From G963663525 sp963663525 (GTDB lineage: Bacteria > Myxococcota_A > SURF-8 > G963663525): a stretch of DNA of 64,000 nucleotides. Position numbers and translations under genes: made by a program. Of this stretch, positions 1-9,629 are shown piece by piece. The notes under the pieces were generated by a model. That model was not told where the DNA came from. It saw only the letters and a list, made by a program, of their open reading frames with translations, and did not search any database. Where the stretch lies: assembly GCA_963663525.2 (NCBI GenBank), contig CAXXHC010000001.1, forward strand, positions 2,666,001 to 2,730,000, in the 5' to 3' direction. Within the stretch, counting starts at the first letter, position 1. Every line of letters starts with the position of its first letter.

Positions 1-2
1 CT

Positions 3-3000
3 GTGCGATCCGGAGATGATGAGCCAAGCCCCCGCGATGTGGATCGAGCCCTGCGTGACGTGGTCGGGCGCTGCATTTACGGCGTGGACATCAATCCCAT
101 GGCAGTGGAATTGTGCAAAGTCAGCTTGTGGATGGAGGCCATTGAGCCAGGCAAGCCGCTTTCCTTCCTCGATCACCACATCAAGTGCGGTAATTCGCTT
201 TTAGGTTCGACGCCGGCCTTGCTTAGGGAAGGCATTCCGGATGCAGCCTTCACACCGATAACAGGCGATGACAAGAAGGTCTGCGCCAAGTGGAAGAAGC
301 TTAATAAGGAAGAGCGGAAGTCCGGTCAGACTAGCTTGTTCGATAGCACAGGTAAGCCCTGGGAGCGCCTGGGTGATTTTGCCCGCTCCATGCTTGAGAT
401 TGACGATGTGGATGATGGTGATATCAGTGGCGTCCTTGAAAAGCAACGGCGCTATGAATCGCTGGTGAAGGACAATAAATATTTGTACGGCAAACTCTGG
501 GCGGACAGCTGGTGTGCGGCCTTCGTGATGAAAAAGGATAAGGAGAATGAGTCCGTCATCACGGAGGAAACCTTCCGCCGCATCGAAGCAAATCCGTTTT
601 CCATCCTTCCAGTCCTGCGAGAGGAGATCCAGCAGCTATCCAGTCAATACCAGTTTTTCCACTGGCATCTTGAATTTCCTGATGTATTCAGTGTGCCTTC
701 TGCAAAAAGAAAACCAGAGAATGAGCAATGTGGTTGGTCTGGCGGGTTTAATTGTGTTTTAGGTAATCCACCCTGGGAGAAAATAAGCATTCGAGAAAAG
801 GAATGGTTTTCGGAAAGGGAACCAAAAATTGCGAATGCTAAGACTGCAGCAGAACGTAAAAAGTTGATAGCTGGATTAAAACAACATTCAGGCAACTTAT
901 ACGCGGAATTCGAGATTTCCAGACGCTTAGCTGATGGACAAAAAAGCTTTTTAAAGAATTCCGGTAGATACCCTTTATGTGGTGTAGGGGATATAAACAC
1001 GTTTGCGGTATTTGCAGAGAATAACACAGCTACGATATCATCAAATGGATCAGTGGGATGCATTCTACCGTCGGGCATTGCCACAGATAATACAACAAAA
1101 GAGTTCTTTTCCTCGTTAGTAGCCTCTCACCAAATAACTTGTCTATATAGTTTCGAAAATGAAGAGTTTATTTTTCCAGCAGTACATCATGCTACTCGAT
1201 TCTGCTTGTTGACTGTAAATGGGATCAAGAGAAAAGTTAACTCTTCACAATTTGCATTTTACTTACGTCAAGTAAAACAGTTGGCTTCCCCATCAAGAAC
1301 TTATTTCATGACTCCCGATGACTTTAATTTACTGAACCCCAATACGCAAACGTGCCCGACTTTCAGAACAAATTCAGATGCAGAGATTACAAAGAGTATT
1401 TACCGTAATTTCCCAGTATTGGAGAACGAACTTACTGGTGCGAATCCATGGAAAGTGGATATGTGCCGGATGTTACACATGTCTGATGATTCGGGGCTGT
1501 TTTTAGAAAAAGAAGATCTTTTCGAGAGAGGAGGGATACAAGAAGGTTCCATGTTTGTTATTGACCAAGATACTTTCTACCCTATATACGAAGCCAAAAT
1601 GATTTGGCACTTTGACCATCGATTTGGAACCTTTGAAAACCAGACCCAAGCCCAAGCTAACCAAGGGAAATTACCCGAACTCAGTGAAGAGGATCATAGC
1701 AACCCTAACAAGTTAATAGAACCACGCTATTGGATATCGGAAAAGCAGCTTTTAAGTAAATTTGGCGATCTCAATCCATACAATATTGTAGTACGACTAA
1801 TTACAGGTGCGACTGTAGCTAGAACTTTCATACCGATGTTAATTCCCAATGTACCTACAGGCAACAGCGTTTTTGCTTTTAATTCAAAGCTTTCCGCCAA
1901 GTTGCAGGCATGTTTGCTAGCTAGCTTGTCATCATTTTGCTTTGACTATGTGACCCGACAGAAAGTAGGTGGCGTGAATATGAGCTACTTTTACGTACGC
2001 CAATTTCCCGTTATACCGCCTGAATATTATCGAAATACGTGCTTTCAAGGTGATCGTACTACCATTGACAATTGGATATTGCCTCGCGCCCTGGAACTAA
2101 TATACAGCGCTTGGGATCATAGGCTGTTTGCATCTGATTGTAAATATGATGGACCTCCATTTAGATGGGACGATGAGCGTCGTTTTACACTTCGCTGTGA
2201 ACTTGACGCTTTGTTTTTCCATTTATATAGAATTAGCCGCCACGATGTTGACTATATCCTGGAAACATTTCCCATTATTAAAAAACGAGAAGTTAAGACA
2301 CATAGCAAGTTCATCACAAAGGAAACCATTCTCGAAATCTACGATGCCATGGCTGAAGCTATGGAAACCGGCCATCCCTACCAAACCAGCCTGAATCCAC
2401 CACCCGGTCCACCGGTGGACGAAAACGGTGATTTCATCCCGATGGAGCAGTGGGATAAGAACATCTGGCCGAAGCATATTCATCCTCCGAGGGAGGAGGC
2501 GGAGGAACTGCGGCCAGCAGCACAAGCTCAACCGATCCCGATTGAAGAGCTTCAAGACGGATGTTGGGCGCGCCCCAGGACCGACCATCAAGGTGAAACA
2601 GGGGCAATGCTCGCCGCAATTCTAAAGAGCCTAGATGGTCCTATTCCTACGCGAGATATTCGCTTGGCGGAAATATTGGCTTTGGAACCGCATTTGCTTT
2701 TGTCATTGCTGAATGAAGATGAAGCAACCACATGGAAGCGGCTAGTGGGCAACGAGGCTGATACTCCTACCGCCAACGTTTCCCAATTGGTTCCTCAAAT
2801 TGATACCGCATGGGGCCAGGCAGTCCGGCAATATCGAGCCACTGGCGCGCTCATCGAAGACCTTGAATCAAATACCTGGGCCAAAGGAAATGGCCTGGAA
2901 TCTATAAATACGGAAGGCTGGCCGGACGGACGGGCCAGAATGGTTCTTGATGTACTGAGTCGCTATCGTGCTGACGATGTCATCAGCCAGCTTCCAAAAA

Positions 3001-3035
3001 CAATACGGGGGTGGGTGATTGGCAAAGCAGCTTGA
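3..3035 (+). CDS. Large N6-adenine DNA methyltransferase (Eco57I-like), 5' end missing
   Basis: Visible sequence is about 1010 residues and the true start lies upstream of the window. A SAM-binding region (GVDINPMAVELCKVSLW, about residues 27-43) is followed by the catalytic NPPW motif IV (NPPWEK, about 255), which marks an N6-adenine methyltransferase of the large Eco57I/PglX-like class. The long C-terminal part has no motif I recognise and may be a target-recognition or helical region. Large methylases of this kind usually work with helicases or nucleases in phage defence and mark host DNA. It overlaps the next gene by 17 bases, so the two are probably translated together. Whether it belongs to a DISARM-like, type IIG-like or other system cannot be decided without the upstream genes. 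Confidence 0.8.
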   Translation: MRSGDDEPSPRDVDRALRDVVGRCIYGVDINPMAVELCKVSLWMEAIEPGKPLSFLDHHIKCGNSLLGSTPALLREGIPDAAFTPITGDDKKVCAKWKKLNKEERKSGQTSLFDSTGKPWERLGDFARSMLEIDDVDDGDISGVLEKQRRYESLVKDNKYLYGKLWADSWCAAFVMKKDKENESVITEETFRRIEANPFSILPVLREEIQQLSSQYQFFHWHLEFPDVFSVPSAKRKPENEQCGWSGGFNCVLGNPPWEKISIREKEWFSEREPKIANAKTAAERKKLIAGLKQHSGNLYAEFEISRRLADGQKSFLKNSGRYPLCGVGDINTFAVFAENNTATISSNGSVGCILPSGIATDNTTKEFFSSLVASHQITCLYSFENEEFIFPAVHHATRFCLLTVNGIKRKVNSSQFAFYLRQVKQLASPSRTYFMTPDDFNLLNPNTQTCPTFRTNSDAEITKSIYRNFPVLENELTGANPWKVDMCRMLHMSDDSGLFLEKEDLFERGGIQEGSMFVIDQDTFYPIYEAKMIWHFDHRFGTFENQTQAQANQGKLPELSEEDHSNPNKLIEPRYWISEKQLLSKFGDLNPYNIVVRLITGATVARTFIPMLIPNVPTGNSVFAFNSKLSAKLQACLLASLSSFCFDYVTRQKVGGVNMSYFYVRQFPVIPPEYYRNTCFQGDRTTIDNWILPRALELIYSAWDHRLFASDCKYDGPPFRWDDERRFTLRCELDALFFHLYRISRHDVDYILETFPIIKKREVKTHSKFITKETILEIYDAMAEAMETGHPYQTSLNPPPGPPVDENGDFIPMEQWDKNIWPKHIHPPREEAEELRPAAQAQPIPIEELQDGCWARPRTDHQGETGAMLAAILKSLDGPIPTRDIRLAEILALEPHLLLSLLNEDEATTWKRLVGNEADTPTANVSQLVPQIDTAWGQAVRQYRATGALIEDLESNTWAKGNGLESINTEGWPDGRARMVLDVLSRYRADDVISQLPKTIRGWVIGKAA

Positions 3036-5001
3036 TTTAATAAAACCAGGTGGTCTCGAAATAAAGCCGAAAGAAGGGCAAACAGAACCTCGTTTGTGGG
3101 TTCGGCGATTGGTAATTTGGAGTGAACCCGGAGCTGTTCTTCGGGACATTCCTCTCAGGCCAGGACTGAACATTGTATGGTCTCCAGATCCGGTCGAAGA
3201 GAATATCGCCTCCGGAAATAAGCGGGCTCTTGGCCACGGAAGTGGAAAGACCTTGTTCTGCCGCCTGCTGCGCTATTGCCTTGGGGAAGATCGCTTTGCC
3301 CCTCAGAATCAACGAGAGAATATCCAACTTGCCTTCAAGGATGGTTTTGTCGGGGCCGAGGTCATGCTGGACGGTACACCGTGGGCGATTGTTCGTCCGA
3401 TCGGTATGCGAAGGCGCCATATTGCTATCCCCAATGGTGATCTTGATACCCTGCTTACAGAAGAAGGGAACGCGACTGGCATGGATCCCTTCCTTGATGC
3501 TGTTGAAGAGAAACTGCTGACAAGTGAGGTGGTCGATCTCATTCCTGGTACGCGTTCTCGTCGTGGTTGGACGACCGCCCTTGCCTGGCTCACACGCGAC
3601 CAGGAATGCCGCTTTGGGCACTTGCTGGAGTGGCGCGCAGCCTCATCGGATTCAGACTCTCCTGTACGAGATCTATCAAAAGCCGAGACACTGGATGCAC
3701 TCCGAGCGTTGATTCGAGCCATTATTCCTGAAGAGCACAACCTTCGCGCTGAAATCAATCGCCTTGATAATGATAAGAACCGTTTGGATCGTGAAATTGA
3801 TCGACGACATTGGGAAATCAAGCAGACACGCACCCGATTGATTAGAGCGCTGGGCCTGGAAGATGCCAACCTGCATAAAGGTGGGCTATTCTTCGAGCAG
3901 CTCCGGAAAGCTGCCCAAACTGCCCTTGCCAACGCCGCCGAGGTAAAGGCGGATACAGAAATTGACATCACGGATCTTGATAAACTCAAAAAAGACCGTG
4001 ATAAAGCCCAGGGCGAATATCATGGTCAAAGAGATCAACTCGTACAAGTTGATGCTGACATCGGTTTGTCGAATCGCCTAATCGCTCGTATAAAAGGCGA
4101 GATTCCCAGCAGCTCATACAACAAGAACGAAGCTGAAAACCCGGTATGTCCAGTATGCGAGGTGCCGATCGATCATGCCTTGGCCGAAGGATGCAAGCTT
4201 TCGCACAAATTACCTGATCTACAGCAGATAAAAAAGCGCCATGAGAAACGAGAAGATGAGCTCAAGGAAGAAGAAGAGAAGCTTCGCGAGCACAAGACCA
4301 AAAAGAAAGAGATCGAATCTAAGCTAAAGTCGGCCAAAGAACATTTTGAGAGACTCAGGGACCAGGTTGTTGCCCTTGAGAAAGCTCGGAATGCAAGGGA
4401 ACAAGTATGGTACAACGCAAGGCGGGTTATCGATCAAATCGAACATCTCGAAAACATCACGAAGGATGAAGAAGAGACTGCGAAAAAACTAAAGCGATTA
4501 ACAAAAGACATCGATAAAAAACGTGAGCAAGTCGCCGAGTATCGCGACCAGCAGGCAAGCGTGTTCCAACGTGTCACGTTGCTCTATGACGCTATCATCC
4601 GAGAATTGGTTGGTCCGGAGGCTAAGGGTAACGTGAAACTGACGGGAAGTGGCCTGGACCTTTCTGTGGAATTGGGAGGCGACAGGTCGACAGTAGCCAT
4701 CGACTCGCTCAAGGTGCTGGCCTTTGACTTCGCTGTCCTGTGCATGAGCATCGAAGGTGCAACCCAAATTCCTGCATTCCTGCTGCACGACAGCCCCAGG
4801 GAAGCGGATTTAGGTCTTGCAGCCTACTACCCTGTCTTCGAGGTTGCACGAAGCTTTGAAGAACTATCCCCCGAGCCTCTCTTCCAGTACATCATCACAA
4901 CAACCACCAAGCCCCCCGATGATCTTCGGCAGGATCCATGGCTCGTACTGGAACTACACGGCGCACCTGCGGAAGAGCGGTTGATGAAGAGGGATTTGTA
5001 G
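3019..5001 (+). CDS. Rad50/SMC-like ATPase with zinc-hook motif
   Basis: 660 residues, TTG start within the end of the methyltransferase gene and a G-rich stretch just upstream as possible RBS. The N-terminal lobe holds a Walker A motif (GHGSGKT, residues 72-78). A long charged coiled-coil region (about 230-560) is split by a CPVC pair (about 377-380), which resembles a Rad50 zinc hook. The C-terminal lobe contains LLHDSPREAD, where Rad50-like proteins have Walker B and D-loop features. It resembles DUF2326-type ATPases seen in defence loci, though I cannot assign the family firmly. Likely a DNA-end or structure sensor acting with the methyltransferase. No membrane segment or signal peptide is visible. 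Confidence 0.7.
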   Translation: MAKQLDLIKPGGLEIKPKEGQTEPRLWVRRLVIWSEPGAVLRDIPLRPGLNIVWSPDPVEENIASGNKRALGHGSGKTLFCRLLRYCLGEDRFAPQNQRENIQLAFKDGFVGAEVMLDGTPWAIVRPIGMRRRHIAIPNGDLDTLLTEEGNATGMDPFLDAVEEKLLTSEVVDLIPGTRSRRGWTTALAWLTRDQECRFGHLLEWRAASSDSDSPVRDLSKAETLDALRALIRAIIPEEHNLRAEINRLDNDKNRLDREIDRRHWEIKQTRTRLIRALGLEDANLHKGGLFFEQLRKAAQTALANAAEVKADTEIDITDLDKLKKDRDKAQGEYHGQRDQLVQVDADIGLSNRLIARIKGEIPSSSYNKNEAENPVCPVCEVPIDHALAEGCKLSHKLPDLQQIKKRHEKREDELKEEEEKLREHKTKKKEIESKLKSAKEHFERLRDQVVALEKARNAREQVWYNARRVIDQIEHLENITKDEEETAKKLKRLTKDIDKKREQVAEYRDQQASVFQRVTLLYDAIIRELVGPEAKGNVKLTGSGLDLSVELGGDRSTVAIDSLKVLAFDFAVLCMSIEGATQIPAFLLHDSPREADLGLAAYYPVFEVARSFEELSPEPLFQYIITTTTKPPDDLRQDPWLVLELHGAPAEERLMKRDL

Positions 5002-5121
5002 GATGGGTGGCAATTCATGCGCTCAAGGCTTATGAAGAGAGTTTCATGTTGCTTTCGGCGATATTGCAAAGGACAACATATATTCAACAGCGATAACTTC
5101 GAGACCGAGGAGGGAGACAGT

Positions 5122-5901
5122 GTGAGAAACAGTGAGGAGAATAAAAACATGCCAGCACCAAACACAACTATCTGGCGTTATATGGATTTCTGGAAATTCA
5201 TTTCAATGCTCGAGTCAAACGCCCTCTTTTTCAGCAACGCAGCAATATTGGACGATCCCTATGAAGCCTCACTTACTAAAGCAGGAATCGAGCGAAGAAA
5301 AAGAGAGTTTCCCCAGTTCTCAGAAGAAATAAAGAATAAGATAGCCATTTTGCGGAAAAATTCCGGAGTGAATTGTTGGCATGTTTGCGAGTATGAAAAT
5401 ATGGCGATGTGGAATACATACATTCGATCTTGGCCTGGGGTTGTCGTTAAAACGTCTGTTGAGAGACTTCAGGAGTGTTTTAAGGTGAACGCTACTCGAC
5501 CCAATATCCCAAATTCTTTGACAGCTCATACTGTGCAACCAAAAGTTGACTTTGGTTTGGTCAACTACATCGACTTCAATGAAACCAAAGATGACCAGAT
5601 TGAAGGCTTAGCACCACTTTTTAATAAACGAATCAACTACTCCTACGAGGTGGAGTTTAGGGCTGCATTTAATGACAGGGTTTTATGGAATCGGAGTGGA
5701 GATCCATGGGTATCAAATTCCTATTTGCCTGGTCTTGCAGTTGAAGTGAATTTAGAAACCTTGTTAATGGAAGTGCACGGATCTCCAAGCCATAACAAAT
5801 TCGACTACGAGATCGATCTAATTAAGGATATTTTGAAAAGGTATGGTCTTAACCCGGATATCGCATTCAGGTCTGAACTCGATATGGATCCCTATTTTTA
5901 G
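5122..5901 (+). CDS. DUF2971 family protein
   Basis: About 259 residues from a GTG start at 5122 with a strong purine-rich RBS (GAGGAGGGAG) upstream; an ATG at 5149 with GAGGAG nine bases before it is an equally possible start. The core begins WRYMDFWKFISML with ALFFSNAAILDDPYE and later CWH, which is the typical opening of DUF2971 proteins. Their function is unknown, but they are often found in defence islands and near mobile elements. It follows the ATPase gene after about 120 bases and may be part of the same locus. Confidence 0.7.
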   Translation: MRNSEENKNMPAPNTTIWRYMDFWKFISMLESNALFFSNAAILDDPYEASLTKAGIERRKREFPQFSEEIKNKIAILRKNSGVNCWHVCEYENMAMWNTYIRSWPGVVVKTSVERLQECFKVNATRPNIPNSLTAHTVQPKVDFGLVNYIDFNETKDDQIEGLAPLFNKRINYSYEVEFRAAFNDRVLWNRSGDPWVSNSYLPGLAVEVNLETLLMEVHGSPSHNKFDYEIDLIKDILKRYGLNPDIAFRSELDMDPYF

Positions 5902-5918
5902 CAGTCTATACCAAGAGC

Positions 5919-6158
5919 TTGCAATATCACCAGTTGGATCTTGATGCAAAGGAATTGGAACGTCTCATGCAAAAAATCCATATCACATCATCCACTATTA
6001 AAAAGGCCTACGACGCTTATTATAGCGAATACGCAAAGGACAACTGGCCTGTAGAAGACAAGACCATACTCTACAAGTCCGCTATAGCCTGCTTTCAAAG
6101 CGGAAGCAATCCAAGCTACTGGAACGCATTGACGACAGGTTTAAGGATTGGCAAATAA
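5919..6158 (+). CDS. Small hypothetical protein
   Basis: 79 codons from a TTG start, 17 bases after the DUF2971 gene. It is mostly helical (KELERLMQKIHITSSTIKKA) and matches no family I know. It could be a genuine small gene or, since the next gene is broken, the N-terminal remnant of the same TPR-CHAT protein. No good RBS is visible, which lowers confidence. Confidence 0.4.
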   Translation: MQYHQLDLDAKELERLMQKIHITSSTIKKAYDAYYSEYAKDNWPVEDKTILYKSAIACFQSGSNPSYWNALTTGLRIGK

Positions 6159-6176
6159 TTAGGGAGATATCTCCTT

Positions 6177-6778
6177 ATGGGACCATTATCTCGACCATAT
6201 TTACCGATGCATGAAGTTACTAAGAATTTTGCAAAAGGAATGGCTCTCCTCAATGCCTACCAGCTTTCCGAGGCATTGACTATCCTACGTTCCGAGCCAA
6301 TAGATTCTCCATGCTATGGTTTGGCTGTTGGGAATATCGCACTCATCCTGCTCAGACAGGAAAAATATGCAGTAACAAGATTGTTCTTCTTTCTTGTCAT
6401 GGAGTTGTTTCCGATATGGACCTGATCATTTCACTCGCTGATGGAAACCATAGCGCAGCTGCTTTGGTTCCAGATCGAGTAACATCTCCTTTCGTAATTC
6501 TGTCTGCATGTGAATCTGGAGTTTACGGAATGGGACACGGAGATTTCCCTATAGGTATTTTACCTTTATTACTCCGCGCTGGTGCACGATATTGCATTGG
6601 CGCCCGATTCCGAATCGGCGCCGAATTCGCCGCAAAGTTTATCCGTGAACTTGGGGTCAAGTTGGCTCAAGGATTAGAAGTAAGCAAAGCTTTCAGCGAA
6701 ACGAGTGATGCCCTTGAAAAAAACGGTGCAGACCTTTGGCGAGATCTTGCTTGTATTGAATTGATTGGTGGACCATAA
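6177..6778 (+). pseudogene. Broken TPR-CHAT (caspase-like) protein
   Basis: Two overlapping frames make up one decayed gene. The first (6177-6425) encodes a TPR-like helical segment (FAKGMALLNAYQLSEAL). The second (about 6360-6778) encodes the C-terminal half of a CHAT protease with its histidine motif (LLSCHGVV) and its cysteine motif (VILSACESG). The junction near 6355-6380 shifts frame and much of the usual middle is missing, so an internal deletion is the simplest explanation. CHAT proteases act as effectors in several bacterial immune systems, which fits the methyltransferase and ATPase upstream. The catalytic His and Cys codons are still intact. Confidence 0.7.
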
Positions 6779-6888
6779 CGGAGATGGTCGTCTTGCCAAC
6801 ACACTTAGCTCATATCACTGGGATGTATTTTTAATCCTCTGTTGTAATGAATCGTATCCTGTCTATGTTCATTGTAAATCGGTAGATC

Positions 6889-7305
6889 CTACCTCTCCCA
6901 CACCAACGGTATTTCCCGCCCAAGTTTCTCCATCGACACGCCTTCCGGTTCGTTGCCGTCGAGGATCTGTTCGACCATTTTCGGGCTCATGAAGGTCAGG
7001 CGGAGGTGGCGGCGGATGTAGGAGGGATCGAGTTCGACGGCTTCGGCCAGGGCGGCGACTGTCTTGAATTTGCCCGCATCCAGCAGGTCCCGCCAGCGGT
7101 GGCCCTTGGCCATGGCGAGGGCCAGTTGCTGCTGCACCGGTCCTTCTCCGGCAGGATGGCCGTCCACGCCCTCCGGCAGGATGATGCGCTTCCTACCGCT
7201 CTTGCGCTTCAACCGCATGGGGATGCGGATGATGGTTTTGCCATTTCGGGTCGTTACCCTCGGCTTGTTTTTATCCAGTTTTTCAAGCAGTGGCTGATTG
7301 GCCAT
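6889..7305 (-). CDS. Small protein of the serine-recombinase cluster, predicted DNA-binding
   Basis: 138 residues from ATG 7305 with AGGTG upstream; a GTG at 7314 is an alternative start. The basic N-terminal part (MRLKRKSGRKRIILP) is followed by a helical region (AALAEAVELDPSYIRRHLRL) that reads like a ParB- or HTH-type DNA-binding helix pair. The gene overlaps the end of the recombinase gene, so it is co-transcribed last in the cluster. Proteins of this type regularly accompany large serine recombinases together with DUF2924. I infer a role as accessory DNA-binding factor; no experimental function is known to me. Confidence 0.65.
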   Translation of the reverse strand: MANQPLLEKLDKNKPRVTTRNGKTIIRIPMRLKRKSGRKRIILPEGVDGHPAGEGPVQQQLALAMAKGHRWRDLLDAGKFKTVAALAEAVELDPSYIRRHLRLTFMSPKMVEQILDGNEPEGVSMEKLGREIPLVWER

Positions 7306-8887
7306 GTTGGTCACCTGTCTCGCTGATTTCTGCGTTCAATGTTTGCAAACCATCGCTCTTCAGGACGATCTCCAGGGTATCCCGATACACCACAATGCGC
7401 TCGATCATCAGGCGCATGATGCGTTCGCGTTCCTTGGGAAACAACTCGCTCCAGACCTCGTCCAGGGTGGTCAGTTCGTGCAGCACATCCGTGGTGGTGG
7501 ACTTGACCTCATCCCACTGCATCAGGGTGGCTTCTACGAGTTCCAGCCTTCGCTGCAGAGTCTTGATCTGATCGTCGTGCCGCGACAGTTCTTCCTGGAC
7601 ATAAGCAATATCGTGGCCCTCGTCCAACTTGGCTTTGAGCAGCCACGAGGTGCTGTTGCGCAGCTCTTCCAGTTCCTTCTCGCATTCGGTCTTGTCTTTT
7701 TCCAGGACACGCCGTTCCTCCTCCTCCATGTCCTTAGCCAGTTTGTGCACCTGGGCTACGACCTCGGGCGCTATTAAAATACCCCGCAACTGGGTCAAAA
7801 CGGCATCCTCGATCTCGGCTGCTGGAAGGCTCCCCACCGGGCAGGAGTCGTATCCGTACTTGTCGGCCTTCACGCAAAGGTAGTACCGATACAAGCGACC
7901 GTTCTTGCGGGTGGATGTGATGCCCATGGAGGCGTCGCAGTGACCACATCGAATCAGGCCTTTCAACATGGAGTGCGTTTCGCCTTTGCTGCGGTTGCGG
8001 TTGCCCGGATCGTTTTCCCGCAACATGGCGTGCACTTCATCCCATAGAGATTTCTCAATGATGGCGTCGTGTTCGCCTGGATAGGTCTTGTCCTTGTGCC
8101 GGATCAGGCCGATGTAAAGCGGGTTGTTGAGCAGGCGATAAACCTGGCCCTTGTTCCATGGGGTGCCTTTACGTTCGACGCCTGCCCGGGTGCGCCAGCT
8201 CTTGGTGGTCCAGCCAAGCTCGTTCAATTCCTTGGTCACGTTTAAGGTGGATCCCATGATTAGGTAGCGACGGAAAATCCAGCGCACCTTGACTGCCTCG
8301 TCCGTATTGACGACAAGCCTCTTTTTCTCCCGGTCCACGTCATAGCCAAGCGGCGGTGTTCCGCCCGTCCATTTACCACGTTTTTTAGCTGCCGCGATCT
8401 TGTCCCGGATGCGCTCGGCAATAACTTCGCGCTCGAACTGGGCAAAGCTGAGCAGGATGTTGAGCATAAGCCTTCCGCTCGAGTCACTGGTATTGATCTG
8501 CTGGGTCACGGCCACCAGGGAGACGTGCTTTTCCTCGAAGACTTCGATCAGTTTCGCGAAGTCGAGCAGTGAGCGCGACAGGCGGTCGATTTTGTAGACG
8601 ATGATAGTGTCGACTTTGCCCTTATCAATATCTTGCATGAGTCGTTTCAGAGCAGGACGCTCCAGGTTGCCTCCTGAATAAGCACCATCGTCATAACGAT
8701 CTTGTAGGGCGATCCAACCCTCGTGGGCCTGGGCCTTGATGTAATTTTCGGCGGATTCACGTTGCGCGTCCAGGGAGTTGAAGTCCGTGTTCAGGTTTTC
8801 GCTGGTGGATTTGCGAGTGTAGATGGCACAACGCACCTTGGGCTTCACTGTTCCATGTTGTTCGAGGGCCGTCGCTCGTTTAGTCAT
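7283..8887 (-). CDS. Large serine recombinase (integrase/resolvase type)
   Basis: 534 residues with the full large-serine-recombinase layout. The N-terminal resolvase domain has catalytic serine S27 in YTRKSTSE and the arginine motif KIDRLSRS. A recombinase domain with LGYDVDREKK and YRLLNNPLYIG follows, then a zinc ribbon (IRCGHCDASMG ... CPVG), then a long coiled coil near 390-470. It would cut and rejoin DNA at short attachment sites and is the most likely integrase of the prophage, lying at its left edge. It overlaps DUF2924 upstream and the 138-residue gene downstream, forming one minus-strand operon. The reading frame is intact. Confidence 0.9.
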   Translation of the reverse strand: MTKRATALEQHGTVKPKVRCAIYTRKSTSENLNTDFNSLDAQRESAENYIKAQAHEGWIALQDRYDDGAYSGGNLERPALKRLMQDIDKGKVDTIIVYKIDRLSRSLLDFAKLIEVFEEKHVSLVAVTQQINTSDSSGRLMLNILLSFAQFEREVIAERIRDKIAAAKKRGKWTGGTPPLGYDVDREKKRLVVNTDEAVKVRWIFRRYLIMGSTLNVTKELNELGWTTKSWRTRAGVERKGTPWNKGQVYRLLNNPLYIGLIRHKDKTYPGEHDAIIEKSLWDEVHAMLRENDPGNRNRSKGETHSMLKGLIRCGHCDASMGITSTRKNGRLYRYYLCVKADKYGYDSCPVGSLPAAEIEDAVLTQLRGILIAPEVVAQVHKLAKDMEEEERRVLEKDKTECEKELEELRNSTSWLLKAKLDEGHDIAYVQEELSRHDDQIKTLQRRLELVEATLMQWDEVKSTTTDVLHELTTLDEVWSELFPKERERIMRLMIERIVVYRDTLEIVLKSDGLQTLNAEISETGDQHGQSATA

Positions 8888-9371
8888 TGGCTTCCTCCAC
8901 CTTACGTTTCTTCTTGTGTTGTTTTCTCAATCCGAAAAAGAGAGGACCATTCCACCTGGAACCGGTGATGGCGCGCGCAATGGCGGAGAGAGACTTGTAG
9001 GGTTTGCCTCGATATTCAAAGCCCTTCCTCAACACAAGGACTTCATGGTCCTCGCCCTCCCAGGTTCGAATCAGCCGCGTTCCGGCGATCGGCGTATCAT
9101 GGCGTACTCTGCTCTTGACCACATCCGTCCTTCCGATGTCATCGAATCCGTTGGCGTCTAGCAGATTATCCATGCGTTGTCGGGTTTCATTGCTGAGGCC
9201 GCCGTATGCCAGTTCCTGGATACGGTAAGCCAGGCGCTTGATCAGCAACACCCGGTTGTAGCCCGGCGGTTCGCCACCGAACAGCACACGCCAGCGTTCC
9301 TTCAACTCCGGCGTTTTCATCTTTTTGAGGGCGGCAATCTGCTTGATGACGTTATTCGGGCGATCCGGCAT
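8880..9371 (-). CDS. DUF2924 protein
   Basis: 163 residues. The pattern LKERWRVLFGGEPPGYNRVLLIKRLAYRIQ is typical of DUF2924, followed by GTRLIRTWEGEDHEVLVL and the C-terminal YRGKPYKSLSAIARAITG block. The latter resembles small DNA-associated domains. DUF2924 genes nearly always precede a large serine recombinase in proteobacterial mobile elements, as here with an 8-base overlap. The molecular role is unknown; a recombination accessory or directionality function is only an inference from position. Confidence 0.8.
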   Translation of the reverse strand: MPDRPNNVIKQIAALKKMKTPELKERWRVLFGGEPPGYNRVLLIKRLAYRIQELAYGGLSNETRQRMDNLLDANGFDDIGRTDVVKSRVRHDTPIAGTRLIRTWEGEDHEVLVLRKGFEYRGKPYKSLSAIARAITGSRWNGPLFFGLRKQHKKKRKVEEAND

Positions 9372-9552
9372 GTGTTCTCTCCTTCTCTACGGTTCGTAAA
9401 CTGTCGGTTCGCACTGTCCCTCGTGTGTCGACATCATCAAGAGAATTCTCCACGTTTTCGCTCACCCATTTCATAATGGCTCGTTTCCGGATCCGAATAT
9501 GAGCGTTGGCCAGGAGGTTTGCGATCTCAAAGCGATTGGAATGATTTTTCAT
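9352..9552 (-). CDS. Small helical protein heading the recombinase operon
   Basis: 66 residues from ATG 9552 (MKNHSNRFEIANLLANAHIRIRKRA), overlapping DUF2924 by 20 bases. Its layout (short helical head, basic middle, acidic tail) matches the tiny unnamed proteins that often stand first in DUF2924-recombinase operons. An in-frame extension up to 9747 exists but runs into the end of the regulator gene and is unlikely to be coding. Function unknown. Confidence 0.55.
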   Translation of the reverse strand: MKNHSNRFEIANLLANAHIRIRKRAIMKWVSENVENSLDDVDTRGTVRTDSLRTVEKERTHAGSPE

Positions 9553-9629
9553 AATGTCTAACCTATTGTTATTCTTACTGTCTTCTATCGAGTGGATAGG
9601 TAAAGCAACCATCATGCCAAAATGTGAAA

